Positions 1 through 8,860 are shown, counted from the first letter of the stretch. The stretch: 64,000 nt of DNA from CAYZJR01 sp964503045 (GCA_964503045.1 CAZCZI010000015.1:62001-126000), one strand, 5' to 3'. Made by a program: numbers and translations. Notes: generated from the sequence alone by a model not told the origin.

Positions 1-2091
1 CAGAACGAAGAAGCCAGGTGCAGAATCAAACTTCCGACAGGAGCAGTCGTTTCTCGAGCAACCCTTTGGATAAACGGCAAGGAACAAGAAGCTGCATTCG
101 ATACAAGAGAAAAAGTCCAGGCAGCATACCAGTGGATCGTGAAGAAGAACCGAGATCCTTTGCTTATAACCGAAACAAAGGATGGACTGGTCCATCTGCA
201 AGCCTTTCCAGTTCCCAAATGGGGCGAAATGAAAGTTAGATTTGGAATCACCGCACCGCTTGATCCTAAAACAACCAAACAATTCAGACTTGAGCCGCCT
301 CGAATTCTGTCCGCCAATTTCGAGACAGCTGATGCACCGACGAATGTGAAACTGGAAAGCAACGCATCCATTGCCGCCAATCTCGAAGGAGGCAAATCGA
401 CCGCCTTGAACCCAGGCAACGTGGTTCTGCGAGGTCAGTTCAAACTCGACAATCCATCCCAACGTCTGCAGTTCAACATCAACTCCGATACGGAGTTTAA
501 GACTGTCACATCGCGTGCCACTCATGCAGAACAAAATAGTTTCATTACTGAGTCTCTAAATAAAGTCACCGAGGCGCCTATCTCATTGGCTGTCGTGATG
601 GACGGTTCAAAGAGTGTGTCCCAGCACAGAGCCGAAATCGAGCGTGGATTGAAAAGTATTCCCTCATCGATTCGAACAAAATTCTTCATCGCTAATAGGC
701 ACAATCCCGAAACTCCAGGCTCGCTAGCCGATGCATTAGGGCTTCTCAGCAAGCATGATGACATGGGATGCGATGATTCAAAAGCTCTGGAACAAGCCAA
801 AGCCTTTGTTGTAAAAGAGCACAGAGGAACAATTCTTTGGCTCCATGGCTCACAGTCCTACATAAACGAGGACGACAAAGCTCGTCTGAGAAAGCTGATG
901 ATGAGCGGCGATCACCGTCTCAGAATCTATGATTTCCAAATGGACAGCGACGAACCCAATCAAATCAAGAGCTACCTGCAAGAGTTGGATAAGGACGCCA
1001 GCCCTGAATTCAAAACTATCTTTCAGAGCGGCTCTGTAGAGAATGATCTGACGGATTTCGCATCCACCTCTCTGCGCACTGGTGCAGTACTACAGATGGT
1101 GCGAGAGAAAACACATGAAGCTAATGGACAGAATGTAATATACGATTTTCCAGTAGCAAGCCGCATGTCGACCCTTTGGGCAGCGGAAGAAGCGCGCCGG
1201 CTTGTCACACAGGGTGATTCGAGCGCAGCTGGAATTTTAGGCTCTGTTTACCGGATAGTAACTCCGGTGACCGGCGCTGTGGTTCTAGAAACCGAGAATG
1301 ACTACCAAAGAAATAATCTAAATAGGAACATGTATGGTGTTGTGTCAGACGAGAGACTAGCACGCAATAAAGCCAGTGCACCTCAAGTCGCGACTTCGCC
1401 TCAAAACGAAGGCGTCAATGATTCCAATCCAGGTACCCGCTGGGACATCAGACAGAACTACTTCTTGAGATATCCTGTCGCCAAGCCATCGCGAGATGAC
1501 TCTAATCCGGCTACTGCATTCCAGATTAGGCAAAGCTACCATCAACAACATCCTTTCGCTAAGGAAGCTATCGCTCCATGGCCGACCCTTGCTGCAGCCT
1601 CTCCAGCCCCTTCTAGGGAAGTAACCCTCGGAGATTCTGTCGCATCGCAAGGTGCTGTAAGTAGTGGTGGTGGCGCGTCCTTCGGAGATGCATATTCATC
1701 TCAGGGAGACGTAGGAGTTCAAAATCAAAACAGCGACTACGATGTAATCGGAAGTGCACAACGATTTGCTCAAGGATTCTTGCCGCCGACAACATATGGC
1801 GCCACCGCCGGCGACAGCTATTATGCTCAAGGCGATACTGCAGCGTTGTCTGACGCCAGTTATGGAGCGCCCACGAAAGGAATTCCAATGCCTGATCCAA
1901 TCACCATCTTCCAGGCGATTGCCATTATTGCTGGTCTCTGGCTTGTTGCCTGTGGATTCTTATATAAGGCCACATCAAATAAAGTCAGTGGCAAACTATT
2001 GATGGGTTCAGCCCTGCTGTTGATAGGAATAACAATTCCCAACACTCTAACCACACTCTCAATCATCGCTAAGAGCATCCACATCTTGTAG
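1..2091 (+). CDS. VIT/VWA-like domain membrane protein (5' end outside window)
   Basis: The frame is open from base 1 with no credible start, so the N-terminus lies upstream. An internal ATG at 139 would cut the first domain. The first ~85 visible codons resemble a VIT domain (inter-alpha-trypsin type): an ATLWINGKE strand, an AAFDTREKVQAAYQWI helix and the FPVPKWGEMKVRF segment. A VWA-like stretch follows with a MIDAS-like DGSKS near visible residue 200, then a repetitive Ser/Gly/Pro/Gln-rich region. The last ~65 residues hold two hydrophobic segments that should anchor the C-terminus in the membrane. VIT plus VWA pairs occur in bacterial surface and adhesion-like proteins; the exact role here is unknown. 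The VWA part is degenerate and only moderately supported. Confidence 0.75.
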   Translation, partial: QNEEARCRIKLPTGAVVSRATLWINGKEQEAAFDTREKVQAAYQWIVKKNRDPLLITETKDGLVHLQAFPVPKWGEMKVRFGITAPLDPKTTKQFRLEPPRILSANFETADAPTNVKLESNASIAANLEGGKSTALNPGNVVLRGQFKLDNPSQRLQFNINSDTEFKTVTSRATHAEQNSFITESLNKVTEAPISLAVVMDGSKSVSQHRAEIERGLKSIPSSIRTKFFIANRHNPETPGSLADALGLLSKHDDMGCDDSKALEQAKAFVVKEHRGTILWLHGSQSYINEDDKARLRKLMMSGDHRLRIYDFQMDSDEPNQIKSYLQELDKDASPEFKTIFQSGSVENDLTDFASTSLRTGAVLQMVREKTHEANGQNVIYDFPVASRMSTLWAAEEARRLVTQGDSSAAGILGSVYRIVTPVTGAVVLETENDYQRNNLNRNMYGVVSDERLARNKASAPQVATSPQNEGVNDSNPGTRWDIRQNYFLRYPVAKPSRDDSNPATAFQIRQSYHQQHPFAKEAIAPWPTLAAASPAPSREVTLGDSVASQGAVSSGGGASFGDAYSSQGDVGVQNQNSDYDVIGSAQRFAQGFLPPTTYGATAGDSYYAQGDTAALSDASYGAPTKGIPMPDPITIFQAIAIIAGLWLVACGFLYKATSNKVSGKLLMGSALLLIGITIPNTLTTLSIIAKSIHIL

Positions 2092-2206
2092 ATACAAGGA
2101 TTCAAGATCAATCCTTATACAATTCAAGAATTCAAGCGAAGATCGAGCCAGGAGAAAAGCCCCAAACCTCACGCAGTTGAGTGTTCTAAGCCCTCACATA
2201 ATCCCC

Positions 2207-2224
2207 ACGATAGGACTCTATCGT
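2207..2224. promoter_or_regulatory. Short perfect hairpin upstream of the LPG-synthase-like gene
   Basis: ACGATAG and CTATCGT form a perfect 7-bp inverted repeat around a GACT loop, about 50 bases before the start codon at 2275. There is no T-tract after it, so it is more likely an operator or mRNA leader hairpin than a terminator. Role unproven. Confidence 0.3.
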
Positions 2225-2274
2225 AGAAGTGTGGACCGCAAGGTCGCTGACAAACACACGAGAATGGAGGGCTT

Positions 2275-3453
2275 ATGAACACGACATTTGCAACCAGCGA
2301 GATGATGAATCTGCTCAAGCAACATGGTGTTGGTTCGCTCTCCTACTCCTCTCTTCAGCCCGGAGTGGAAACATTCTTGGACGAAGGCAAGGGATTTGTC
2401 CCGTTCGGAATGGTGCATTGCACAAAGGCTACGCCTGTTAGCTTGTCCGATCCAATCTGTGCTCCCCAAAATCGCGAGGAATTGATTGCAAACTTTATCG
2501 AGAAGTATCGCAATCCAATTTTTGTGCACATCTCCAGAGATGTCGCGAGAATAGTCCAAGAGCATGGATACTACGTCAACGAAATGGGCGTAGAAACGAT
2601 AGTCGATGTGCAACGCTTCACCCTCTCCGGGCCGAAGAAGGAGTTTCTCAGAAGCCAAAGAAATCGCGCTCAAAGAGATGGCGTTACAGTTCAAGAGCAC
2701 CACATTCGTGAACTCGATAAAAACGAACTAAACGAAATCAGCAATCGTTGGCTGAATGACAAAACATCTCCCGGTGAAATGGCATTCTTGGCTCGTCCAG
2801 CGGTTTTCGAAGACGAAACGGATGTCCGAAAGTTCTATGCAAAGAAAAACGGCAGGGTAGTCGGTTTCGTCTATTTCGATCCTATGTATGAAAACGGCAA
2901 GGTCTACGGCTACATCGCAAACATACTGAGAGCCGATCACGCGTCTTACAGCATCTGCGACGCTATCATTCTCGAAGCCCTCAAAGTCTTCAAGGAAGAA
3001 GGCATTCGCTGCCTTTCCCTCGGTTTCTCACCTTTTTGCGAAGTCAACGATCAACCTGATTTTCACTACAGCAAAAGAAAAAACGTGATCTTCAAATGGC
3101 TCTTCGAACATGGCAATCACATCTACAAGTTCAAAGCTTTGGCTTTCCACAAGAAGATGTATCGCCCGGGGCTCGAAGGAACATGCGAAGTCAAAGTCTA
3201 CTGTGCATCAAGAACATCACTGCCGATTCTCTGCTTCTACAGGCTTCTTATGAAGCTCGGATTGCACCCGGTCCAACAAACGGCAAAACTCGTGTGCAAT
3301 AAAGCCAGAGCCGCCGCAGACGCCGCAAACAAAAGAGTCTCCGCTGGTGTCGAAGCCTTCGACAGAGTGCTCGATAATCTGCATCTGCACTCACCAGTAC
3401 ATGCGGGAGCTCCATATCGGTTGGCTGTTCTCTATAGAGACGAAGACGAATAA
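2275..3453 (+). CDS. Phosphatidylglycerol lysyltransferase-type (LPG_synthase_C/DUF2156) domain protein
   Basis: A soluble 392-residue protein resembling the C-terminal catalytic half of MprF, the GNAT-like domain that moves an aminoacyl group from tRNA to phosphatidylglycerol. Supporting segments are the KEFLRSQRNRAQRDG block (~residues 123-137), the NRWLNDKTSPGEMAFL block, the GFVYFDP strand, and the FKEEGIRCLSLGFSPF block typical of this family. No membrane segment is visible, unlike full MprF. The start is well supported: GGAGG lies four bases before ATG. Substrate (lysine, alanine or another donor) cannot be told from sequence. A separate flippase-like membrane protein (12412-13491) resembles the other MprF half. 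A terminator-like hairpin follows the gene. Confidence 0.75.
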   Translation: MNTTFATSEMMNLLKQHGVGSLSYSSLQPGVETFLDEGKGFVPFGMVHCTKATPVSLSDPICAPQNREELIANFIEKYRNPIFVHISRDVARIVQEHGYYVNEMGVETIVDVQRFTLSGPKKEFLRSQRNRAQRDGVTVQEHHIRELDKNELNEISNRWLNDKTSPGEMAFLARPAVFEDETDVRKFYAKKNGRVVGFVYFDPMYENGKVYGYIANILRADHASYSICDAIILEALKVFKEEGIRCLSLGFSPFCEVNDQPDFHYSKRKNVIFKWLFEHGNHIYKFKALAFHKKMYRPGLEGTCEVKVYCASRTSLPILCFYRLLMKLGLHPVQQTAKLVCNKARAAADAANKRVSAGVEAFDRVLDNLHLHSPVHAGAPYRLAVLYRDEDE

Positions 3454-3488
3454 AGGTTTTTTTCCGAAACCAAGACACGTTGGGAGCC

Positions 3489-3514
3489 AAGGAGCGTCAG
3501 AAATGGCGCTCCTT
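3489..3514 (+). terminator. Terminator-like hairpin after the LPG-synthase-like gene
   Basis: AAGGAGCG and CGCTCCTT make a perfect 8-bp stem with a 10-base loop, 35 bases past the stop codon. A pyrimidine-rich tail (TTCCCTTT) follows. The tail is weak for an intrinsic terminator, so confidence is moderate. Confidence 0.5.
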
Positions 3515-3567
3515 CCCTTTGGCATCCGGCTGAGCGCGATCGGACACACTTGAACTTGTAGGCCGTC

Positions 3568-3652
3568 TGTAGGCACCATTTGCGCGCGTACATGATCAGT
3601 TCGTTGTTTTTTAGTTTTGACGAGTAAAAGTGCACCATGTTCGGTGCCTACA
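3568..3652. other. Mutually exclusive inverted repeats in a gene-free region
   Basis: TGTAGGCACC (3568-3577) is the exact reverse complement of GGTGCCTACA (3643-3652). The right arm can instead pair locally with GCACC (3632-3636) across a 6-base loop. Two competing structures sharing one arm are typical of attenuators and switches, but no gene follows closely, so function is unknown. No convincing coding region covers this stretch. Confidence 0.4.
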
Positions 3653-3716
3653 TGAACCGCAAGGGTTAGGTTTTTGATGAGGCAATGCGATTTTTGTGGG
3701 CGCCGCGCTCGTACTA

Positions 3717-3890
3717 GTCACCCAGCGAAAGTGACGTCGGAGTCACGTCGACTACGACGACCTAAGTCAGGGTAATAGCTGGGTTGGTCTAGCGCGTTAT
3801 TGCGCCAAATCGGTAGGCAGACCAACTAAGTCCAGAAGGGGGAAGGGCTTGGGGACGGTCGGTTTGGTTGCCTTGGTGTAATGCGCAACC
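3717..3890 (+). ncRNA. Putative structured RNA (unidentified)
   Basis: Gene-free DNA with an unusual density of nested perfect stems. ACCCAGC (3720-3726) pairs with GCTGGGT (3778-3784) and encloses two hairpins: GTGAC/GTCAC (3731-3746) and CGTCG/CGACG (3746-3759). GTTGGTCT (3783-3790) pairs with AGACCAAC (3819-3826) around an inner GCGC/GCGC hairpin (3792-3805). GGTTGC (3866-3871) pairs with GCAACC (3885-3890). This multi-branched layout suggests a functional RNA or a long structured leader of the gene at 3994. It lacks the signatures of tmRNA, RNase P RNA or SRP RNA that I know. Strand is assumed from the downstream gene; ends are not defined. Confidence 0.4.
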
Positions 3891-3993
3891 CAAAATACAC
3901 ACGCATGATTTCGGTTCCGGCATACTTTTAAAGAGCACGCGCACAGCGAAAGTTCTCTAGTACAATGAAGCCGTCTCGACAAACGGGGTGTAT

Positions 3994-5085
3994 ATGAAAC
4001 GAAACTGGACGAACCGGCTGGTCTTAGTTTTGATCACGGCAACCATGGCTCTTCCAGGATCGACCGCACCGCAACGAGGTAAGAATGTGACCGAAGAAAA
4101 ACCTGATTTCTACCCATTGCCCAATGGTAATGGCATCATGGATCAAAAAATGAAAGACTTTCTCGAGTCGAAGGAGTCTGATCCGACTCAAAAAAAATTG
4201 GACGAAATGCTCAAGCACGTAGACAAAGTTTCAGTCGAAGAGCTCCATCCTAAAAAGGAGATCTTTTCCACTTCTGATCCAAAGCAAATATCTTCGTTCA
4301 AGGATTCTCTCAAGATATCTGAAGATCCACAAACCTTCGGACACTGCATGTGTTATGGCGATCCTCAAATTTATCTCTATTCTGGTGGCAAACGCATTGC
4401 TCATTTGTCTTGCCAGCACGGTTTTGCGATTCGCTGGAATGATGGATGGAAGTGGGACGCGGTCTTAAAGGAAGGGTCATTGTTGACAGAGTGGCTGGCT
4501 GTTAATGGTGCACCTCAATTGAAGAAGAGCGTTGAGGAAGATCGCCTTCGCGCTGAGGAGAGTCGCCGTTGTCTTCAGAAGTGGTTGGCGGCAATGCCGC
4601 CTTGCCTTAAGCCGGCTGCCAAAGAGATTCTCGGTGACGGATCCGGCTGGAACACATTCACTCCAAGCGGAACTAGCAAGGGAAAGGCGAACCCCGAAAA
4701 GACGTCGATTTATGCAAAATATTGGGATGCACTCAAGGCTGCCTACCCTCACGAAAGTGACAAGGTTCTGGCTCTTCTGAACTGGTTCGGTTCAGGCGCC
4801 GGTCCATGGAGCGGGTTTCCGTCATACGAATCTTTCCCGGAAGGGATGTTAAGCGAGTTGGATACCAAAACCATTTTGCAAGCCGTCAAAAGTCGCGATC
4901 TATCGGAGACACAACTCGAGGGAACTGCGAGATACTTCGGTGGTTGGACTTTCCGAAGCCAAAAAAAGGCAGACATGCACTTGGTTCCCAATGATCTCAA
5001 AAAGAAGCTATTAGAACACTCTCTCAAGAGCACAGACAAGGATAAACTGGAGCGCGCACGATCGGCTTTTGATGCTGCGAACTGA
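3994..5085 (+). CDS. Secreted protein of unknown function
   Basis: 363 residues starting MKRNWTNR, followed by a hydrophobic stretch (LVLVLITATMALPG) that forms a signal peptide with likely cleavage after the Ala/Pro region near residue 25. GGGG lies a few bases before this ATG; a GTG six bases upstream is possible but badly spaced. The middle holds a Cys/His-containing block (HCMCYGDPQIYLYSGG, then LSCQHGFAIRWNDGWKW, ~residues 112-150) and several Trp-rich segments. The rest is charged and helical. I do not recognise the family. It follows the structured 534-base gene-free region and stands alone, so context gives no function. Confidence 0.6.
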   Translation: MKRNWTNRLVLVLITATMALPGSTAPQRGKNVTEEKPDFYPLPNGNGIMDQKMKDFLESKESDPTQKKLDEMLKHVDKVSVEELHPKKEIFSTSDPKQISSFKDSLKISEDPQTFGHCMCYGDPQIYLYSGGKRIAHLSCQHGFAIRWNDGWKWDAVLKEGSLLTEWLAVNGAPQLKKSVEEDRLRAEESRRCLQKWLAAMPPCLKPAAKEILGDGSGWNTFTPSGTSKGKANPEKTSIYAKYWDALKAAYPHESDKVLALLNWFGSGAGPWSGFPSYESFPEGMLSELDTKTILQAVKSRDLSETQLEGTARYFGGWTFRSQKKADMHLVPNDLKKKLLEHSLKSTDKDKLERARSAFDAAN

Positions 5086-5369
5086 AATCTGCCTTCAGGG
5101 TCCGCAAACTTTCCTAATTCAGGACCAATCAAGATTGTGCATATCGGCGATCTTGATGATCTCGATGAATAGAACATTCTCGCAGATGATGAAAGTTTCA
5201 TCGGCTCTTCATTCACCATTGCCACATCATTGCCTGAAACAACGGTTTCGGTTACGGCTGCGCGGATGGGTGCATTCTCCTGTTTATCGCGCACTGACGC
5301 TGGTCCGGAAGTAACTCTATTGCCGTAAAAAGGCTATTAGGTTCTGCAAAAAGACTATTAGCGACCCGA
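5086..5369. other. Intergenic stretch with a tandem AAAAAG(G/A)CTATTAG repeat
   Basis: Between convergent genes. AAAAAGGCTATTAG (5327-5340) recurs as AAAAAGACTATTAG (5348-5361), a 21-base period with one mismatch. Read on the minus strand, each copy ends in T5, just past the stop of the glucosaminidase-like gene, so they could aid termination. Nothing else is evident. Confidence 0.35.
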
Positions 5370-6617
5370 TTACGCGACTGCGGTGTTGTTATTCTGTTTC
5401 TTGAAGCTGTCGACGACACCATTGACGGTGGCAACGTATTTGGCTTCATTGTTGCCATCGCTGCTTGGTGCGTACACGCTGATCACTTGCGATAGAGTGC
5501 TCAAGCCACGTTTTTCTACGTAAGCTTCGTCAATCAAGCGAGCCCAATCCCGTGCGCCTTCGGCCCACGTGTCGTAACGGCGGAATGTTCCATCGGTGCC
5601 ACCCGATTCCGGTGCGTGACCTTTAATATTGCCCAAGCTGTGATTATCGTGTGCTCTTCCATACCTGCCGCAAGTCGATTCTTGCAAGAAGAAGCCGACT
5701 GCAACGGCCGGGTCGATTCCTCTATTGGTGCATGCATCATAAAGTGCTTGCGAGAAGCCCGCTTCTTTGGCTGCCGGTGAGCCCATCTTTTCCAAGAATG
5801 TCTGAATCTGGTCAGCAGTAGCCGAGGGAGGTCCCTTAATGCTGAGGTCACCTTCAACCGGTTTAGGAATGGCAGTCCGATCGATGGGTCCATTAGGTTC
5901 GAAACTACCTCTGCGGTAGCCACCGGATGGAGCTTCGCCAATCTGGCGGTTGCCGACTTGTTGTCCGCCACCACCGCCAACGCCGCCACCGCCCCCACCG
6001 GAATACGATGGAGCTGGACGAGATGGAGCCTCTTGTTGTTGCGGTTGAGGAGTCGGTCGAGCAATTTGCTGCGGTTGTTGCTGCGCAGGCTCGAACCCGC
6101 CCATGTTTTGGGCTGCATGCAGCTCGCCCTTAAGAAAGTCCGGAATGTCGGTGGCATTTGGATTGGCACGACGCCAGTAGTTAATCCTTTCATTGACGAT
6201 GGCGATTTGAAGCTGCTGCGCTTCTTTCTTCGCCGCCATCAGCCCTTCGGGGTTGTCGACTTGAATGGTGATTGAACCGTCTGGCGAAGGCTCTGTCTTA
6301 GCCGGATTGGCAACCAGGTTGCCGTCGGCGCCCAATATAAAGTCTGGAATTTGACCGCCCGTGTCACCAGCGGCTACGAAGTTGATTGGTGCGCCCTGGT
6401 CGCCTGCCCAATGAACGATGTCTCCCCAGGTCTCTGGAGTCACCCATTGCGGCGCCGGAGCCGAAGGTGCATCAATGAAGGAAGGAGCCGGTGAGAAGTC
6501 CGGGGCTTCAACCTTAGCCATACGCGAGCCGATTGTCGACCGATAAACATCGTCCTGAAATGCCGCCGATGCGTCGACTGAATGATTGCTAGGACTAAAA
6601 TCTTCTAGTTTTGCCAC
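5370..6617 (-). CDS. Glucosaminidase-like (GH73/lysozyme-type) protein with Gly/Pro/Gln-rich linker
   Basis: About 415 residues. The C-terminal ~150 resemble the glucosaminidase fold that cleaves peptidoglycan glycan strands: a candidate catalytic Glu in GFFLQESTCGRYG, then HSLGNIKGH, the RRYDTWAEGARDWARLI helix and a VISVYAPSSDGNNE segment near the end. The N-terminal ~170 residues are unique, and the middle is a low-complexity linker with long glycine and Pro/Gln runs. No signal peptide is visible, so export would need another route or the protein acts on internal or phage-type substrates. The GTG start at 6617 has no clear SD; an internal Met is possible. No other phage genes are nearby. 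Confidence 0.65.
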   Translation of the reverse strand: MAKLEDFSPSNHSVDASAAFQDDVYRSTIGSRMAKVEAPDFSPAPSFIDAPSAPAPQWVTPETWGDIVHWAGDQGAPINFVAAGDTGGQIPDFILGADGNLVANPAKTEPSPDGSITIQVDNPEGLMAAKKEAQQLQIAIVNERINYWRRANPNATDIPDFLKGELHAAQNMGGFEPAQQQPQQIARPTPQPQQQEAPSRPAPSYSGGGGGGVGGGGGQQVGNRQIGEAPSGGYRRGSFEPNGPIDRTAIPKPVEGDLSIKGPPSATADQIQTFLEKMGSPAAKEAGFSQALYDACTNRGIDPAVAVGFFLQESTCGRYGRAHDNHSLGNIKGHAPESGGTDGTFRRYDTWAEGARDWARLIDEAYVEKRGLSTLSQVISVYAPSSDGNNEAKYVATVNGVVDSFKKQNNNTAVA

Positions 6618-6801
6618 GATAGTTACGAAGAAGCGTCGAATCGGGTAAGAACAGCCAGGACGGGCTGACCAAATCAGCTATACAGTGAGGTGGATCAATT
6701 ATCTTGAAATAAACCCCGATGTCCATGGGGGAATTCCCATAGCCCCCCCTCTAACCGTGTTAAGGTGTTTGCCAGACATCTAAATTTGGTGAGGAACAGC
6801 A

Positions 6802-7779
6802 GTGAAGATCCCCAAAATTCTGCCCTTTTTGGCTGGTGCGTCAGTCGGGTTGTATGCCGTGCTTGCAGTCAAGTCTTACACAAACCTGCGTAAGATCAAA
6901 AGACGATACCCTCCCGAAGGCGAATTCCTGACTTTGAGTGACGGACCCCACGCAGGCACACGCCTTCACTTCGTCACGAGGGGAACCGGCAAACCGGTCG
7001 TCCTCCTGCATGGAAACGACGGGTCGCTAATCGATTTCACGATGTCGCCATTGTTCAACATGCTCGCGAAACACTTTCAGGTGTACGCATTCGATCGCCC
7101 GGGACATGCCTTTTCAACGGCGCCGAGACTCTTAAAGCCGCAAGAACAAACTGATGCATTTCATCAAGCGTTTCGCCAATTGAGAATAGATGCACCAATA
7201 ATAGTGGCACACTCATGGGCTGGAATTGTCGCATTGCAATACGCGTTGAAATATCAAGAACACCTAAGCGGGCTGGTTCTGCTCGCTGCATGTATTTATC
7301 CGGATCACAAAGCTTTTAAGGCACTCGCACTCTACAAAATCCTCAGTACGCGCATAGGTGCACATCTTCTTTTTCCGATCATCGAAACGGTTCAACGCAC
7401 TGAAGTCGGGCGTCTTCTTCAGCTCGCATTCGGACCAACCAAAGCCCCTGACGGGTACTTCGAACAGTTCATGGCAATGCTCTTCCGCCCATCTCAAGTC
7501 AGTGCCGCCTGTCATGACGAAATCAACGTCAACAGCTCACTATTGTTGATCGAGAATCGCTATGCCGAACTCAAGATTCCTATTCATTCAATCAGCTCTG
7601 ACAAAGATCCATTTGTTCCTTGCCAGCAACCTCTGAAATTGGCAGAAGAAGCCAGAAACGCAACCTGCACACTGATTCCAAATGCAGCGCACGAACTTAT
7701 GTTTTCACATCCGGAGATGTTAGTGGATGCTGTGAAGACGATTGAGGAACAGTCGAAACTGCTCACAAATAATCAATGA
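6802..7779 (+). CDS. Alpha/beta hydrolase, membrane-anchored
   Basis: 325 residues with an N-terminal hydrophobic segment (ILPFLAGASVGLYAVLAV) serving as anchor or signal. The hydrolase core follows: oxyanion-type LLHGNDG (~residues 68-74), FDRPGHAFS, and the nucleophile elbow AHSWAG with Ser near residue 138. The acid is likely Asp in SDKDPFVP (~266) and the base His in NAAHELMF. Length and layout match lipases, haloperoxidase-like and ester hydrolases; the substrate is not predictable. GTG at 6802 is preceded by GAGGAACA at good spacing. The toxin-antitoxin operator begins about 20 bases after the stop. Confidence 0.8.
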   Translation: MKIPKILPFLAGASVGLYAVLAVKSYTNLRKIKRRYPPEGEFLTLSDGPHAGTRLHFVTRGTGKPVVLLHGNDGSLIDFTMSPLFNMLAKHFQVYAFDRPGHAFSTAPRLLKPQEQTDAFHQAFRQLRIDAPIIVAHSWAGIVALQYALKYQEHLSGLVLLAACIYPDHKAFKALALYKILSTRIGAHLLFPIIETVQRTEVGRLLQLAFGPTKAPDGYFEQFMAMLFRPSQVSAACHDEINVNSSLLLIENRYAELKIPIHSISSDKDPFVPCQQPLKLAEEARNATCTLIPNAAHELMFSHPEMLVDAVKTIEEQSKLLTNNQ

Positions 7780-7789
7780 GTTTTTCCAT

Positions 7790-7818
7790 TTGAAATTCGG
7801 GTAGCAAAATGCTACCAT
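7790..7818 (+). promoter_or_regulatory. Promoter with overlapping palindromic operator for the toxin-antitoxin pair
   Basis: TTGAAA (7790-7795) and TACCAT (7813-7818) are separated by 17 bases, a plausible sigma70 pair. A perfect palindrome GGTAGCA-AAA-TGCTACC (7800-7816) sits in the spacer and overlaps the -10 box, as expected for repression by the antitoxin or the complex. Transcription would start about at the antitoxin ATG (7825), which has no SD, suggesting a leaderless mRNA. Confidence 0.55.
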
Positions 7819-7824
7819 ATTAAC

Positions 7825-8217
7825 ATGAGTCAGCCAGTAAAGCTATCTGATGAACTAATTCTGGATGCACGCCTTACAGCGAAAGCGACCGAACGATCTA
7901 TAGCGGGTCAAATTGAATTTTGGGCTCGACTAGGCCGTGCTATTGAACCGCTTTTGACAGGCGAAAAGACAATTGCGCTGAAGGAGAGTGGTGATCAGAT
8001 ACCACTGTCACAGCTGATTGCAGGCGTGGACACACCGGCAGGCAAAAAACGAGTAAAAGACTATCTAGCGAATCAGCCATATCCGCACTATGAAGCCGTT
8101 CCCGATGAATCAGGTCTCTTAGTCAAAATCGACGAATCAGGCGAACGCACACTTGGTAGATTTATCAATCGCAAGTTTGAACCGATTTCTCGCCAGAAGA
8201 AAAATGCCCGAAAGTAA
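7825..8217 (+). CDS. ParD-like antitoxin
   Basis: 130 residues beginning MSQPVKLSDELILDARLTA, the pattern of the ParD-like type II antitoxin family: a short N-terminal strand/helix DNA-binding part, then the RSIAGQIEFWARLGRAIE helix. The rest (KRVKDYLANQPYPHYEAV...GRFINRKFEPI) would wrap the toxin. It should bind the 7800-7816 palindrome and neutralise the kinase-like toxin encoded downstream, whose start overlaps this gene by 14 bases. No SD precedes the ATG, matching the leaderless promoter. The family call rests on motif recognition, but the gene order supports it. Confidence 0.75.
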   Translation: MSQPVKLSDELILDARLTAKATERSIAGQIEFWARLGRAIEPLLTGEKTIALKESGDQIPLSQLIAGVDTPAGKKRVKDYLANQPYPHYEAVPDESGLLVKIDESGERTLGRFINRKFEPISRQKKNARK

Positions 8218-8803
8218 TGTCTGGTCCTGGCTAGACAAGCGTCCAATATTGGTTGCAATTGCTGGTCCCAATGGTGCAGGCAAGACGACGTTTTTCAACG
8301 TACACATTGCGGGCTCTGGTCTTCGTTTCATTAACGCTGACCAACTTGCGAAAGAACTAGACCTTGACGCCTATTCAGCGGCGCGACTCGCCGATTCAAT
8401 TCGGCGTGAACTATTCAAGCAAGGTGTGAGTTATGTGTTTGAAACCGTATTTTCAGATCCTGTCGGAGAGAAAATCGAGTTTCTGAAAACAGTGGCGCAG
8501 AGCGAATACACTGTGGTTCTTTGTTTCATCGGACTCTCGAGTGTTGACTTATCTGAGCAGCGAGTAGCCATGCGAGTAAGCCAGGGAGGGCATGACGTGC
8601 CCATAAGTAAACTAGAGTCTCGATACCCTCGAACTCTCGCGAATCTGAAGAAAGCAATCGTGGAATTGCCGCGAGTCTTGGTGTTCGACAACAGTGATAT
8701 GTCTGATCCATTCAAGTTACTTGCTGTTTTCGAGCAAGGCATCGATACCGGCAACCAATCCGCAATGCAACAGCCAACCTGGCTTGTGCAACTACTTTCC
8801 TAA
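8204..8803 (+). CDS. Zeta-toxin-type P-loop kinase (toxin partner)
   Basis: 199 residues. Walker A GPNGAGKTT lies near residue 20, followed by FINADQLAKEL and FETVFSDPVGEKIEFL, segments typical of zeta/PezT-like kinases, and a late positively charged RVSQGGHDVPISKLESRYPRTL block. Known zeta toxins phosphorylate UDP-N-acetylglucosamine or other small substrates and stop cell-wall synthesis; the substrate here is inferred only. ATG at 8204 overlaps the antitoxin stop by 14 bases, showing translational coupling. A longer N-terminus from a non-ATG codon near 8153 is possible but would overlap the antitoxin more. Confidence 0.75.
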   Translation: MPESNVWSWLDKRPILVAIAGPNGAGKTTFFNVHIAGSGLRFINADQLAKELDLDAYSAARLADSIRRELFKQGVSYVFETVFSDPVGEKIEFLKTVAQSEYTVVLCFIGLSSVDLSEQRVAMRVSQGGHDVPISKLESRYPRTLANLKKAIVELPRVLVFDNSDMSDPFKLLAVFEQGIDTGNQSAMQQPTWLVQLLS

Positions 8804-8860
8804 CGGTCGAAGCCCCTACACAAAGCCCATTCTCAAACGGTGACGGGACATGCAGATCGC

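Noticed and set aside
3454..3987. tmRNA, RNase P RNA or SRP RNA in the structured region
   Set aside because: None of their conserved sequences (tRNA-like end, GAGGAAAGTCC-type core, GGAAGCAGCC-type loop) is present.
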